A stretch of DNA of 64,000 bases from Serripes groenlandicus (GCA_031761405.1 JASEVX010000003.1:62659423-62723422); one strand, 5' to 3'; counted from the first letter of the stretch, positions 20,835 to 31,199 are shown. The notes: generated from the sequence alone by a model not told the origin. A program made the numbers and translations.

Positions 20835-21622
20835 AGTTCTTAACAGAACAGTTCGAGCAGGGTCTAGGATATTCTGCTCTTAATACGGCTAGATCTGCAC
20901 TTTCGTCATTGGGAATCGTTTTGGGTGGTTTTTCAGCTGGAAATCATCCTATGGTGATACGTTTCATAAAAGGCGTGTATAATTTGAGACCACCTATTAG
21001 TAGATACACTCATATATGGGATGTTGATAAAGTGCTAATATATCTAAGGAAACTATCCCCAGTAAGGAAAATAAGTCTTAAAGATTTAACATTGAAGCTC
21101 ACCATGTTGATGGCTCTTGTGAATACAGCGCGTTGCCAGACATTACACTTGTTATCTGTAAATAACTTGAAGAAGCTAGAGTTCGTATTACAATTGGACA
21201 GTTTAGTTAAACAAAGTCGACCAGGTGTCAACACGTCTTATTTCCATTTAAAATGTTATCCTCCAGATAGGAGATTATGTGTTTATACAGTTCTAAGAGA
21301 ATATCTACATAGGACAAATATGTTCAGGAAAGATACAGATTCCAAATTATTATTAAGTTACTGTCGACCACACAAAGCAGTGCGTAAAGATACAATAAGT
21401 CGATGGGTTAAAGTTGTTATGTGTAGAGCAGGAATTGACATTAATGTGTTCGGACCTCATTCAGTTCGTGCAGCATCTGCATCTAAAGCCAAGTTAATGG
21501 CTGTGCCGGTGGCTGATATTATGAAAACGGCAGGATGGAGTAAACAGCAAACTTTTGCAAAATACTATGATAAAAAGATTGTGACAGAAAACTTGGTTTC
21601 AGAAGCTGTTTTGAAACTTTAG
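20459..21622 (+). CDS. DIRS tyrosine recombinase, intact frame
   Basis: 387 residues. A SAM-like core-binding region lies at about 95-190 (EYKTYISRWFLF, FLTEQFEQGLGYSALNTARSALS). The catalytic domain keeps the expected residues: the first Arg in NTARCQTLHLL (about residue 223), HxxR in GPHSVRAAS (about 338), then GWSKQQTF and the nucleophile region KYYDKK (about 367-372). The enzyme would join a circular DNA intermediate to the target without a target duplication. It is encoded in the +2 frame relative to RT with a 376-base overlap. The first ATG at 20459 is used here, but an internal ATG at 20653 immediately before the conserved region is an alternative start. Nothing visible disables it. 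Confidence 0.9.
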   Translation: MYSEDTNIQSKRHFGCTSVANTNFFPSADETTCRQPIDTTKNKFNSETGSVKPGTSIGKTVSDDCMQSIRRSFRDRGLSRNATKIIMSSWRLSTKCEYKTYISRWFLFRGSRKIDNVSVSVNEVIEFLTEQFEQGLGYSALNTARSALSSLGIVLGGFSAGNHPMVIRFIKGVYNLRPPISRYTHIWDVDKVLIYLRKLSPVRKISLKDLTLKLTMLMALVNTARCQTLHLLSVNNLKKLEFVLQLDSLVKQSRPGVNTSYFHLKCYPPDRRLCVYTVLREYLHRTNMFRKDTDSKLLLSYCRPHKAVRKDTISRWVKVVMCRAGIDINVFGPHSVRAASASKAKLMAVPVADIMKTAGWSKQQTFAKYYDKKIVTENLVSEAVLKL

Positions 21623-21669
21623 GTATGCTGGTACTTCTTAAAACATATTTGACATGATACGCTTTAAAG

Positions 21670-21975
21670 TCTCATTTTGTACCGAACGAATATATCGTTG
21701 TCGTCTTAGAATTTAAAAATTAGCCGAGACTTACCTGTAAGTTGAAGGATGATTGTAATTCTACAAGTACAACGATTTGAGAGAGGAGACAAAATGCCTA
21801 TACCCAACTATTTATCATGTTTATTTCTTACTGGCATCATGCCAAATATGGACTGTGAAGACTGATTGCGCATGCGCGGGCCACATCTCATTTTGTCTCC
21901 TCTCTCAAATCGTTGAACTTGTAGAATTACAATCATCCTTCAATTTACAGGTAAGTCTCGGCTAATTTTTAAATT
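21670..21975. repeat. Right end of the DIRS element: inverted terminal sequence plus ~265-bp palindrome
   Basis: 21670-21712 is the reverse complement of the left end. 21711-21975 is a hairpin: aatttaaaaattagccgaga...gagaggagacaaaatg on the left pairs with cattttgtctcctctc...tctcggctaatttttaaatt on the right, with arms of about 85-90 bases and a loop of about 90. The loop ends with the inverse of 17314-17351. This resembles an internal complementary region, but it lies outside, not inside, the recognisable right inverted repeat. Confidence 0.8.
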
Positions 21976-22944
21976 ATCGTCGCATGAATAAGTATCAACC
22001 CGTCACTACTCATTGATTCACGAAATTTGTATATGTTGCGTTACTGATTCACAATTCTCACGATAGCACATATCGATATTGTTGAACATATCATTCTCGC
22101 TATCTCGTTAAAATACAAGTATTCTTTTGTTGTATTTTAATGTATTTACTATATGAATTGCAACATCGTAGCTACTTTGAATCTTTAAAGAGAAGCAAAT
22201 AAATACAACCTACCATTATTTACAAGGGGGTAGAAGAAAGGGGGTACTTAAACGATTTAAATTGATTATTATAATGAAAACATGTGATGTGTTCATTTTA
22301 TTACCCTAGATGCGTATCTAGCTATAATACTACAACTTGTACTTTCCGAAGCGCGACAGACGTTAAACTGCATTGTGATTTATTAAAAATCGACTCGACA
22401 TATATTCTTGAAATTTCGGCAAATGGTAGATGAACACGTCTCCTAAATTATATATCTTTTAAATAAAAATCTCTCTGGCGACATTTTAATAAATCAGAAA
22501 TAATCTTATAACTGTTAAAATGTTTTCGCGAAACTATCCTTTTAATTTGCATTTTGTTATCTAATTTGTCACCGCAGATGTATGGAATTGATAATAGCAC
22601 GCAGAGAATTCTATTCCCTTCTGTCTGCCGTCTATTTTATCCGAATACCAAACGAGAAAGTGGTGGTCTTTTCATTAATCACACTATCATTGTCGCAACA
22701 ACATACGTTTGACGTCAAACGAGAAAGTGGTGGCCATTTCATTAACCACACTATCATTGTCGCAGCAACATACGTTTTAACGTCAAAACAACGTTATTTC
22801 AAGGGTATGATTTCACCTTAACACCGCTTTAATAGTATTTCAGTTATATCACGGCGCTTCCTGTGTAAATTATTAGTTCTATCGGTGTTATTTATCAGAG
22901 TCACCTATATTAGTTCTATCGGTGTTATTTATCGGAGTCACCTA

Positions 22945-23385
22945 TATAGTTAGGCAATAAATAATTACTGACTCAGAGTCACCTAAACACTTAGGCAATA
23001 AATCATTACTGACTCGGAGTCACCTATATAGTTAGGCAATAAATCATTACTGACTCGGAGTCATCTATATGGTTAGGCAATAAATCATTACTGACCCGGA
23101 GTCACCTATATAGTTAGGCAATACATCATTTCTGACTCGGAATATCCTATATAGTTAGGCAATGAATCATTACTGACTTGGAGTCACCTATTTAGTTAGG
23201 TCATACATAATTACTGACTCGGAGTCACCTATATAATTAGGCAATAAATCATAACTGACTCGGAGTCACCTATATAGTTAGGCAATCAATCATTACTGAC
23301 TCGGAGTCACTTGTATAGTTGGGCAATAACTCATTACTGTCTCGAAGTCACCTATATAGTTAAGCAATATATCATTACTGAATCG
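22945..23385. repeat. 41-bp minisatellite, about 11 units
   Basis: Units of actgactcggagtcaccta followed by tatagttaggcaataaatcatt. Copy B has the same array at 62168-62545, with about nine more diverged units. Unit variants (for example tatttagttaggtcata) differ between the arrays. Confidence 0.9.
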
Positions 23386-23395
23386 CGCCGTTTGC

Positions 23396-23545
23396 GTGAA
23401 CAAATCTCAAAGACAGAACCCGCTCATCACGGAATTCGAACCCGGGATATTTCGTTAGGGAGGCCGACGCTCTATCACCGCACAATTGTCTTCTACATTT
23501 TCGTTTGGCCTGGCTCCATTAGGGGCTTAAGATATGTGACAGATA
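23396..23545 (-). mobile_element. tRNA-like SINE head relic (minus strand)
   Basis: On the minus strand gatagagcgtcggcctccct and cccgggttcgaattccgtg give A- and B-box-like spacing. The same block is in copy B at 63033-63165. The plus-strand open frame at 23311-23589 is incidental. Confidence 0.5.
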
Positions 23546-23728
23546 CGGAGGGAGCGTGTGCCGCTTTGTACATTTCCGTAACAAACTGATGTAAAAACCT
23601 TTTAAAATTGCATAAATTAATTTTATTGTAATATAATGCCTCCAGCGCAGAATGCAAATGATTGTTATTTAGTTCATGGTGCTAAAGATAATTATAAAAT
23701 CTACAATAAATATTAACATATACATGAA

Positions 23729-23935
23729 CCCTTTCACTGTCGAATTTCACAAAGTCGACTCTTTTATATTGAAAATTGGACGACTTTATTTTTCGTCCAA
23801 CAGGAAATTTGGTAAAATGTTGAAGTGGCAAACAATTCAGATTTCAGGAGAGACAGCTCGTTACGTGCTGTCGCACTTAAATCTGCATTGTCTGCAAACG
23901 CTTTTCATTGCCTTTGACAGTGAAAGAGCTATTAC
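23729..23935. mobile_element. CCCTTTCACTG MITE, copy in segment A
   Basis: Ends ccctttcactgtc and gacagtgaaag are inverted to each other, and an internal hairpin-like agagacagctcgttacgtgc follows a gcagattt/aaatctgc-type core. Copies are at 63413-63618 and, more diverged, at 27709-27923. Confidence 0.7.
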
Positions 23936-24124
23936 ATTCGTTAACTAAGCTGAATGTGACGCTCGCCAAAGCTCGTGGCATATCATCTTAGTAAACTCTT
24001 TTTTTAAAAGCTAAAATAAATAATCACTCTTGAAATATCATCTATATACGTGTTTAGTATTCACCCTTCTCTCATATGTTGTAAATATCACAGTATATAT
24101 GTACCTTTATACCATCATGATCAA

Positions 24125-24215
24125 ATGATTTGATTGATTGTTTGGTGTTTAACGCCGCTTTCAACAGTTTTCAGAAATATCACGGCGTTTCCGGGGTAAT
24201 TTACTGGTCCAATTA
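24125..24215 (-). mobile_element. SINE 3' end fragment
   Basis: Reads, on the minus strand, gaccagtaaattaccccgga...aacgccgtgatatttctgaaa, then gcggcgttaaacaccaaaca and a caatcaaatca tail. Truncated after the last ~90 bases. Copy B continues further into the SINE (63820-63990), so the junction at about 24216 marks the end of the duplicated segment. Confidence 0.65.
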
Positions 24216-24539
24216 TTGAATGTTTTACGTACATGCTCGTTAAATAACACAACTTTCCTTCAATAGTCTAAAGCATTACGTCGAAAAGTAGTGTTTAAAA
24301 GCAGGATAATTATCAACATTATTTTTTTATTTACATGAGGTAACACAATAAATAATTTTCTAAAAGGATCTGAAAATCATCATAAAATATTTTGCACCAA
24401 CATACAACATTCATACACAACGTTCGCCATTGTCTAATATCGATTATACCAGTGTGTATATATATATATACAAGTTCTTTATTATGAATCTGTGAAAAGC
24501 GGCATTCGTCTACCACCAATGGACTTTTAGTCAATATGA

Positions 24540-24650
24540 AAAAGCAGCCAGATGTTGTGAGCAAGCTGGGAAATATATGATTGGGTAACAGGCCGCCGTG
24601 ATGTAACCGAAACGATGTTGAAACGACGTTAAAACCCAATCAATCAATGA
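24540..24650 (+). mobile_element. SINE 3' end fragment adjoining the SLC26 stop
   Basis: agcagccagatgttgtgagc, then ccgccgtgatgtaaccgaa, acgacgttaaaaccc and an (aatc)n tail, ending about 30 bases from the transporter stop codon. Confidence 0.7.
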
Positions 24651-24682
24651 ACCTTTATTAGTTAGCCTTATTTAACACCACT

Positions 24683-26300
24683 TTATAAATGTTCGACATC
24701 TTTCTTATGAGCGTGTAAAACCTCCAGGGCATCGAATACATCGAGAAAGACATTGGACTTCGGAAATCCCTTAAAGAACCCTCCATTTGTTAAAACGTTC
24801 TCGGCCGTTTTGGAGATACCCGTCAATATGACGTTAATGTCGAGTCCCTTATACTGCTTTATAACTTCCTGAAATATACTCATACCTGCCATATCAACGT
24901 ACTGTATCATGGAACAGTCTATTACCACGGTTTGCGGTTTGGTAATCTCACCTTCCTTTCCGATGTGGTTGGCTTTCTCAGAATTTTGGTCTTTCAACGC
25001 GCTGTCTACGTGATAGATAGTTTCGTCTTTGTAACGCACCTTTTCAGAACCGTCTCTCTTCTCCCATCGCTTAAGTTGCTTTTGATACGCTTGTGGGTTG
25101 AGCACTTCTCTGTATACCTGTCCCTTGAATCGTTCTGCCGTTGCAAAATACAAACTTACAGGAAATCGAAATATGGCGACATCGGACTTAAGCGTGCCTT
25201 TTCTCCGTCCATTCGTCCTATACAATACGTCCTCGTACGAAGCCACCCCAAGATTGTACCCGGATGCAAGTTGATTCTGTACAACGACAAGCAGTACCGA
25301 AACCCCAACACCAATCATAAGACCATAGTCCAGATCGATCAGCACCGAGGTGGAATTGGTCACGATCCAGATGATGAAATCATATTTGTTTATTTTCCAG
25401 ATGTTGGGCAGATTTCTGTACTGTAGTAAAAGCTCTTTCATCGAAACGATAATCATTGTGGCAAGAACAGCGACCGGTAATGATTCAAACAGTTGACCAA
25501 TGACAAGGATTATGAGTAGGAAGACAATTGTGGTTGTTATTCCGTTTAAAGTGGTTCGGGCACCAAGAGAGCTGAGAATCATGGTTCTCGGAGGTGCTGT
25601 GGCAGTTGGAAAACATCCGAAAAAGCCTGAGAACAGATTGCTTAATCCATAGGCGACCAATTCCTGACTGTCATCAATCTTGATACCGTGTTTCTTAGCC
25701 GTAAGTTTGGCTAGAGTAATTGTCATGGCGAGACATAGAATCCCCATAACAATGACGTCTGCGAATAACCCACTGGCGTTGTCGAGCCGGGGTACAAAGG
25801 GCGCTTCAAAACCGCTGGGGATAGATCCAACTATGTTGACATCGAACTCCCGTTTCAACTTGACTAGATAGGAAATAAGGGTAGCAACGACGACAATTAT
25901 CATGTCGATGGGTATCGGCATTTTCATCTTTTCTCTGTACCTTTCATTTATACCTATCTTCACGGCGAGTAGAATGATCATACTTATTATGGAAATGATC
26001 AGGTCAGCTATTTTAGTTGTACCAATTTTGCGAAAGAAATCGATGTAGAAAAAAACCAGCTTTCCAGCACCAGAGAACGATGCCGTTTTGACTCCGAATG
26101 TTTTTGGAACTTGACTGGAGGCGATGTGAAAGGCTGCTGCAGTTGTGAATCCACCAATGAACGACGTTGATAGATACGACGTCAGAAAACCAAGCTTTAG
26201 AATCCCCATTATTACAAGCAGCAGTCCCGACAAGAATGAACAAGCCATGGCCGTGCCAACTTTAACGTGCAAGATTTCAGCGTCGCTCGGCCCTAGTGAT
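24683..26300 (-). CDS. SLC26-family anion transporter, C-terminal ~535 residues, 5' end lost in an assembly gap
   Basis: The uninterrupted frame enters from the gap at 26300 and ends at 24683; the ATG at 26272 is internal. It covers the transmembrane transport domain from about the third membrane segment onward (MHVKVGTAMACSFLSG, GFTTAAAFHIASSQV, SQELVAYGLSNLFSGFFGCFP, LFESLPVAVLATMIIVSMKELL), then a STAS domain at about residues 350-520 (SDVAIFRFPVSLYFATAERF, VVIDCSMIQYVDMAGM). These match SLC26 sulfate/anion exchangers of the plasma membrane. Where vertebrate members have a Ser-Arg pair in the anion site (SLSRS), this protein has APPRT. No introns interrupt 1.6 kb of coding, unusual for SLC26. 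AATAAA (minus strand) lies about 20 bases past the stop. The member and substrate cannot be named. A decayed paralogue is at 46764-48570. Confidence 0.9.
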
Positions 26301-26500
26301 NNNNNNNNNNNNNNNNNNNNNNNNNNNNNNNNNNNNNNNNNNNNNNNNNNNNNNNNNNNNNNNNNNNNNNNNNNNNNNNNNNNNNNNNNNNNNNNNNNNN
26401 NNNNNNNNNNNNNNNNNNNNNNNNNNNNNNNNNNNNNNNNNNNNNNNNNNNNNNNNNNNNNNNNNNNNNNNNNNNNNNNNNNNNNNNNNNNNNNNNNNNN
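26301..26500. other. Assembly gap (200 N)
   Basis: The round length suggests a placeholder. Comparison with the paralogue indicates that roughly 190 N-terminal codons (about 570 bp) of the transporter are missing, more than 200 bases can hold. Confidence 0.95.
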
Positions 26501-27024
26501 AAATAAAACTTGAGGTATTTTATGTATTTCTCTCTTATATCATTGAAGGGTATGACAATAGGAGATGGAGAACATCTTCAAAATAGTTTGTATTACAACA
26601 TATACACTATCTTGCATGGTAGGGTATCTGCGATATTGCGATATCTTCATCTAGTCGTTCTGAACCAATTGAAAAATATTGCTGAGCTTATTTGGTATCA
26701 TCGGGAAATGTTTACTCTTTTGAACAAATCTGAAATCTTTTACGTAAACTGATTTCTTTCAGGGCCCCTTTTATACATCGGAATCAAAAACTGTGTACTC
26801 CAAGTAGACTAAAAGTGTTTTGCTTCAAAGAAACTTAATAGTGTTTTCAACCATACAATCATTGTCTATTCATCATATATATTTTTGAAAAACTTGGTTC
26901 TGATTTCAAAGTACAATTTAATTAATCTTTGCATTTTAACCCTTTCCCACATACAACAAATCTGTAGCAGACGACTTTGAACATATTTTGTCAACAAATA
27001 GAAAATCTCTATAATTAAGCAGTA
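26501..27024. other. AT-rich DNA right of the gap
   Basis: No gene supported. A short block at about 26940-26975 (cccacatacaacaaatctgtag) weakly resembles the sequence upstream of the transporter pseudogene near 48565, so it may be the 5' flank of the gene. Confidence 0.4.
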
Positions 27025-27195
27025 TTGGTTGCCCTCCTTGGCGTTTAGGGTGACCGGGTTAGCATTACGACTGACTGGTTGATGTTAGGATAAATGGATC
27101 AGTAGCACTGGTAACTTACCCAGGAAAACGCCGTGATATAACTGAACAATTAATGAAAGCGGAGTAAAGCACCAAACAATCAATCAGTCAATCAA
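27025..27195 (+). mobile_element. SINE, 5'-truncated
   Basis: ttgccctccttggcgtttag...ggatcagtagcactggta, then acgccgtgatataactgaac, aagcggagtaaagcacc and a (caat)n tail. Same family as 39540-39665, 46000-46060 and 63820-63990. Confidence 0.75.
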
Positions 27196-27708
27196 TGTGC
27201 AAGTACTTATTTACGGTATCAACAAAATGAGAGACAAAATAAATATGAGATTGTATCGGGATTCTTTTAAATAGTGTCTTCATAAAACAACAAAAATGTT
27301 CTAAAACATAACAAAATATGACCTTTAATACGGCATCGTAGAATGTCGTTTTTCTCAGTGCCATACTTATGTTTGTTTTTTGTTCAGTACAACTCGAGAT
27401 ACCCGACAAAATATAAGATATAGCTTCAGACAGATGGACGGACGACGCCAAACCAATATCACATCTGCCTTTGGTTGGCGATAACAACCATAATACATAT
27501 GCAACGCATGTATATCTAGATCAACCAGTGTATCCCAGTCGGATCTAAATTTCAACTAATCACCAATTAGTCACCAAAACTTTCGAGCAGTACTAACACA
27601 CGGTTTAAATAAGATAAAATGACTCCATAGACCGGTCTGTACTCAGAGAACATGTTGTAAATGCATACATAGATTATTTTCCATGAGCATGACTCATATA
27701 CAGTTAGG

Positions 27709-27923
27709 GTTAACTCTTTCAGCGCCAAAGGCAATATTGAGCCTTTTGCAAACAATACAGATTCAGGTGAGTCAGCTCGTAACGAACTGTCTCACCTGAA
27801 ATCTGCATTGTTTGGCTGTGAGTTATAAAAATATTCCAAAAATCCTATAACATGAAAATAGAGACGTCCCAGTTTGAACATGGAAGAGTCTACTTTAAAC
27901 AATTCGGCGCTGAAAGAGTTAAC
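27709..27923. mobile_element. MITE with 18-bp perfect inverted ends including TTAA
   Basis: Left end gttaactctttcagcgcc (27709-27726) and right end ggcgctgaaagagttaac (27906-27923) are exact inverses. If TTAA is the target duplication, the element proper starts ctctttcagcgcc, as for piggyBac-type elements. The centre holds a hairpin, ttcaggtgagtcagctcg against cgaactgtctcacctgaa. Confidence 0.8.
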
Positions 27924-28217
27924 GTTTCAAATCACTAACAAAACAAATAACGATGGCTTGAATAAAGAAAGAACGAATTTATAAAAGCACACTATCTCAT
28001 CTTTCATTTTGTACTTGTTGACTTTTACACACGTTAAGATTTCCATTTCTTGATTGATTTCAATTAAACAGGTAGTTCCAGCAGTTTCGGTTCGAGCGCG
28101 AGTGTTTCTGATCACGTGGTTTTCTGGCCAAAGACGATAACTTGCAGTTAAGTTGACGGTCAGGGTGCATCTCAAAATGAATTAAAATGATCAAAATATT
28201 TGCATCTGTCAAACAAA

Positions 28218-28377
28218 TGCCAAATTTGTATGTGACTTATATATACGTGTATTCATAAATGCCAACTTGTATGTGGCTTACACATATTCACAAAGGCCAA
28301 TTTGTATGTGGCTTACACCTATTCACAAAGGCCAACTTGTATGTGGCTTACACATATTCACAAAGGCCAACTTGTAC
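28218..28377. repeat. 35-bp tandem repeat, about 4 units
   Basis: Units gccaacttgtatgtggctta followed by cacatattcacaaag. Confidence 0.85.
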
Positions 28378-28859
28378 ATTTTTGTACGGAAGAGCTCAAT
28401 GAATAGTGTTGCAATCGATGAGTTTGTTTGAGCGACGAGCGTAAATATTATATTTCAACTATGAGTAGCACCTGTCTTACTGAGACGTCCATAATGGCGC
28501 CACTAATTATCATACCAGACCCTCACATATCTCAAGAGAAAACAAACAGATTGAACTTTACGAAAGTTGAAAACTAGTCGTAATTGACGATGTTGATCTA
28601 CATTCACACAGGTCACAAAATAATAGAAAATATGCAAGAAATTGAACGAATGTGAAAGAATTTTAAATCAAATTGCAATTGATGAAGAGCTAACTTGTAG
28701 TAATAATGAAATATAATGATTGATGTGGAAACAATTAACTGTAACGTAAAAAAATACATTTGCAACGAAATTTGCAGTAAATTGGAAAAATATTAGAAAT
28801 GCAGGAATAATAATTGGAAGAAGAAGATCACTCACATTATTAAAAATGTTAATAATGGG

Positions 28860-29275
28860 GTGGTGATGGTAATGATGATGATGATGATGATAAGCATCAT
28901 CATCATCATCATTTAAAGAAGAAAAAGTACGATGAGGCAAATAATGTAAATTAAAAATGATAATAATTTTAGTAATAAAGTTAATTATAAAATAATAATA
29001 ATAATAATAGTAATAATATAAATGATAATTTAAAAAAAGTGTTTAAAGTAATGATGGAAATAATGTTAGTAATAACAATGGTAACAAGAAGAAAAAGCAA
29101 CAAGAAGGATAGGGATACTAGATACTACTTATAGTAGTAGTAATAATGATAATAATAATAATAATAATAATTATAATAATAATAATTATAATAATAATAA
29201 TTATAAAAACAGTTATAACAATGATAATAATAATGAAATAAAAATAGAAGTAATAATAGTAATACTAATTTTAAT
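28860..29275. repeat. Trinucleotide microsatellites (GAT/CAT and AAT)
   Basis: gatgatgat...catcatcat near 28875-28912 and long aat/ata runs at 28990-29020 and 29140-29270. The histidine/aspartate-rich minus-strand frame at 28668-28940 is a product of the microsatellite. Confidence 0.9.
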
Positions 29276-29339
29276 ATAATAAATTAAAACACTTACAGAG
29301 GACCAACCACTCGCTTTTATGTTCACATTAAACTGGTCT

Positions 29340-29600
29340 TTGTCTAACAGTCAGTCGGTAATCATGTGCCCATAATACGTACGAGTATTTATAATATATA
29401 TATACATCTTCCAGAGGGCTAGAATAGAGGGAGTGAACAGGTCTTTCCCACACAATATTGATCTTATTACTCAACCAAATCCTATGCTGTATGTACTCAA
29501 AAGAATCGTCTCATTCTTTTGAGTATCCACAACATAGGGTTTGAATGTCAAATAAGGATTTCAGAACACGAAAAACGCCCCTACATGTTTGACTGTCATG
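29340..29600 (+). repeat. 260-bp direct repeat, left copy
   Basis: Matches 37295-37570: taacagtcagt, gtacgagtat, agagggagtgaacaggt, cacaatattgatctta, aaccaaatcctatg, catagggtttgaa, aaaaacgcccct. Contains an imperfect hairpin around tactcaaaagaat/attcttttgagta at about 29495-29545. Confidence 0.85.
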
Positions 29601-29967
29601 GCGGGCGGTCACGGTTTCAGCAGCTCCGGAAGATATGAAAATTGAAAGAGACACTTATAAATACTTTGTGCATCGATGTATGTGAGAGTGAGAGAAAAAT
29701 GCACAATTGGATTCGAAGAAAGACAATAGCTATCGATATACTATTCATATAGGTAGCCATTTAAATTTACCCTTCGGCGAAGTATATGTTAAGATTGATT
29801 GAACTTCGCTCACGCAAAGTAGAACAACAAGAGGCAACTAGCGGCGAAAATTGCTCGATTAAAGCCCCGTTAAAGGTTTCACGTGATACAATGAGGTGCG
29901 ACACAGGGTAAATATTTAACCATTTCTCTTATTTTACTTGTACTTAAGGCTAGAATGAAATAAAAAT

Positions 29968-31150
29968 ATGGACAGAGATAACTCAAATCACTCATCGTTT
30001 AGCAGTCCAAATGACGATGATGTATACTTTGGTAATGCCACCATCTCTCAAGTGGTGAAGCCACAACAATCATACCAAGACTTAGATCGGGCACTCGACA
30101 ACCAGCCGAAGGATGTATATATTGCAGATTGTATTCGACTATGTAAGGATGATCCCGATTCTGTTCACGATTATAGAGAAAGTCTTGAGAAACGTGCTAC
30201 ACCGAATCAGACATGTCCAAAAACAAAACTTTTAAACCGCAGAAATACCCCGAACTCGTCTAAATCCCGAAAACTATCCGATGATTGCTATATCCTAGAA
30301 ATGTTTACGAAGGGCAACTGCAGCCGTGATATACTCGATGTTTTCAGCAGTTCCACGAACGACACTTACGACTAAAGTGCTAATTTAATAGCATATACTA
30401 TACACGAATCAAATATGAACACCCAAACACCAACGCAGAGTCACTCCTGATCGAAAGTCTAAATACCGAATATAACGACCATGTTGTTGAACTTGCAATC
30501 TGATCTTGCAGCGGTGTCTAATGTAGTTAAACATAACAATGCAATCCTGATGTACATAGCCAATGATACTAAATCGATCTCCACTAACGCATTGCGAAGT
30601 AGGTTTGGAGACACCGCAGCGGTTGATAAACTGCAAAATGACGTCGAATACTTAAACAACAGTATGGCGTGCATAACTAAGGCTGTGGTGAATTCGGAAA
30701 GTACGGCATCCAAATAAATTAATCGGGAAGCAAGTATCGGTAAGGAAAACTCAAATGCTGAACACAATCCTATATTTGCAGATATCGTAAAATCGAAGCA
30801 GCCTAATCTGGCTCCCCTATTAATTGAGAACAATACAGACAAAATCATGAACTCAATCAAAGAAGCGAAAAAAACAAAAACAAAACAGGATTAAAAAAGG
30901 ATACCTCTCTTTCTGTTAATTCAACTAAACCAAGAAAGGACAACGAAAATAATGCGACAATTCATATTAAAATACACGACAGGGAAATACGTCGCAATAA
31001 ACAACAGAACGAAAGTCCAAACTATCACGAATATACAGACGATCAAGGTACGAAAGATCACAATCATAGGCCGTCGGCCGATAAATTCATTGCTGTGGAA
31101 AAGAAAAAGATTGTGTCATACTATGTAGAAAACATACCGTGAAAACGAAT
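29968..31150 (+). pseudogene. LINE ORF1-like relic
   Basis: 29968-30375 is open (starts MDRDNSNHSSF, acidic and serine-rich). 30481-30717 has heptad-like spacing suggestive of a coiled coil (LQSDLAAVSNVVKHNNAILM). Degenerate coding-like sequence continues to about 31150. A short matching block, ending in a stop at 34362, reappears just before the ORF2 start at 34425, so this ORF1 probably belongs to the outer LINE and was split by the inner one. No RNA-binding motif is certain. Confidence 0.45.
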
Positions 31151-31199
31151 ATAACGATGACTACAACAAATGAAAATAATTCACAGTCACAGAGTGTCA

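Larger units (their letters stand above)
17280..21975 (+). mobile_element. DIRS-like tyrosine-recombinase retroelement, well preserved
   Basis: Contains a gag-like ORF1, an RT-RNase H frame and an overlapping tyrosine recombinase frame. The left terminal sequence (17280-17351) is present in inverted form at the right end, split into two overlapping parts (21670-21712 and about 21858-21894), which is the hallmark of DIRS-type inverted ends plus an internal complementary region. The outer right end is a roughly 265-bp palindrome. Copy B of the surrounding duplication has the empty site at 61170/61171 (gaatatgatt then atcgtcgcatg), fixing the boundaries to a few bases. RT and recombinase frames are intact; ORF1 has one frameshift and one stop, so this copy is probably non-autonomous or recently inactivated. 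Confidence 0.9.
16249..24216. repeat. Duplicated segment, copy A
   Basis: Colinear with 60446-63916 (copy B) from tgtattcggaacgcctcgg through to the shared SINE tail ending ctggtccaattat. Copy A contains two insertions missing from B: the SINE at 16940-17199 and the DIRS element at 17280-21975. It also lacks about 490 bp that B has between the minisatellite and the gcgccgtttgcgtga block, and has a roughly 70-bp tandem duplication at about 22648-22785 that is single in B. Confidence 0.85.

Noticed and set aside
22945..23385. Regularly repeated 41-bp units that could suggest a CRISPR array
   Set aside because: There are no variable spacers, the units are contiguous and differ only by point changes, there are no cas genes, and the context is eukaryotic.
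24932..25426. Plus-strand open frame opposite the transporter
   Set aside because: Shadow of the SLC26 coding strand; it has no motif of its own.
24683..26300. Bacterial SulP transporter from contamination
   Set aside because: A matching pseudogene with shared flank and nearby SINEs lies in the same contig, and the composition matches the neighbourhood. The protein resembles animal SLC26 members.
28668..28940. Histidine/aspartate-rich minus-strand frame
   Set aside because: Product of the GAT microsatellite, with no other coding evidence.
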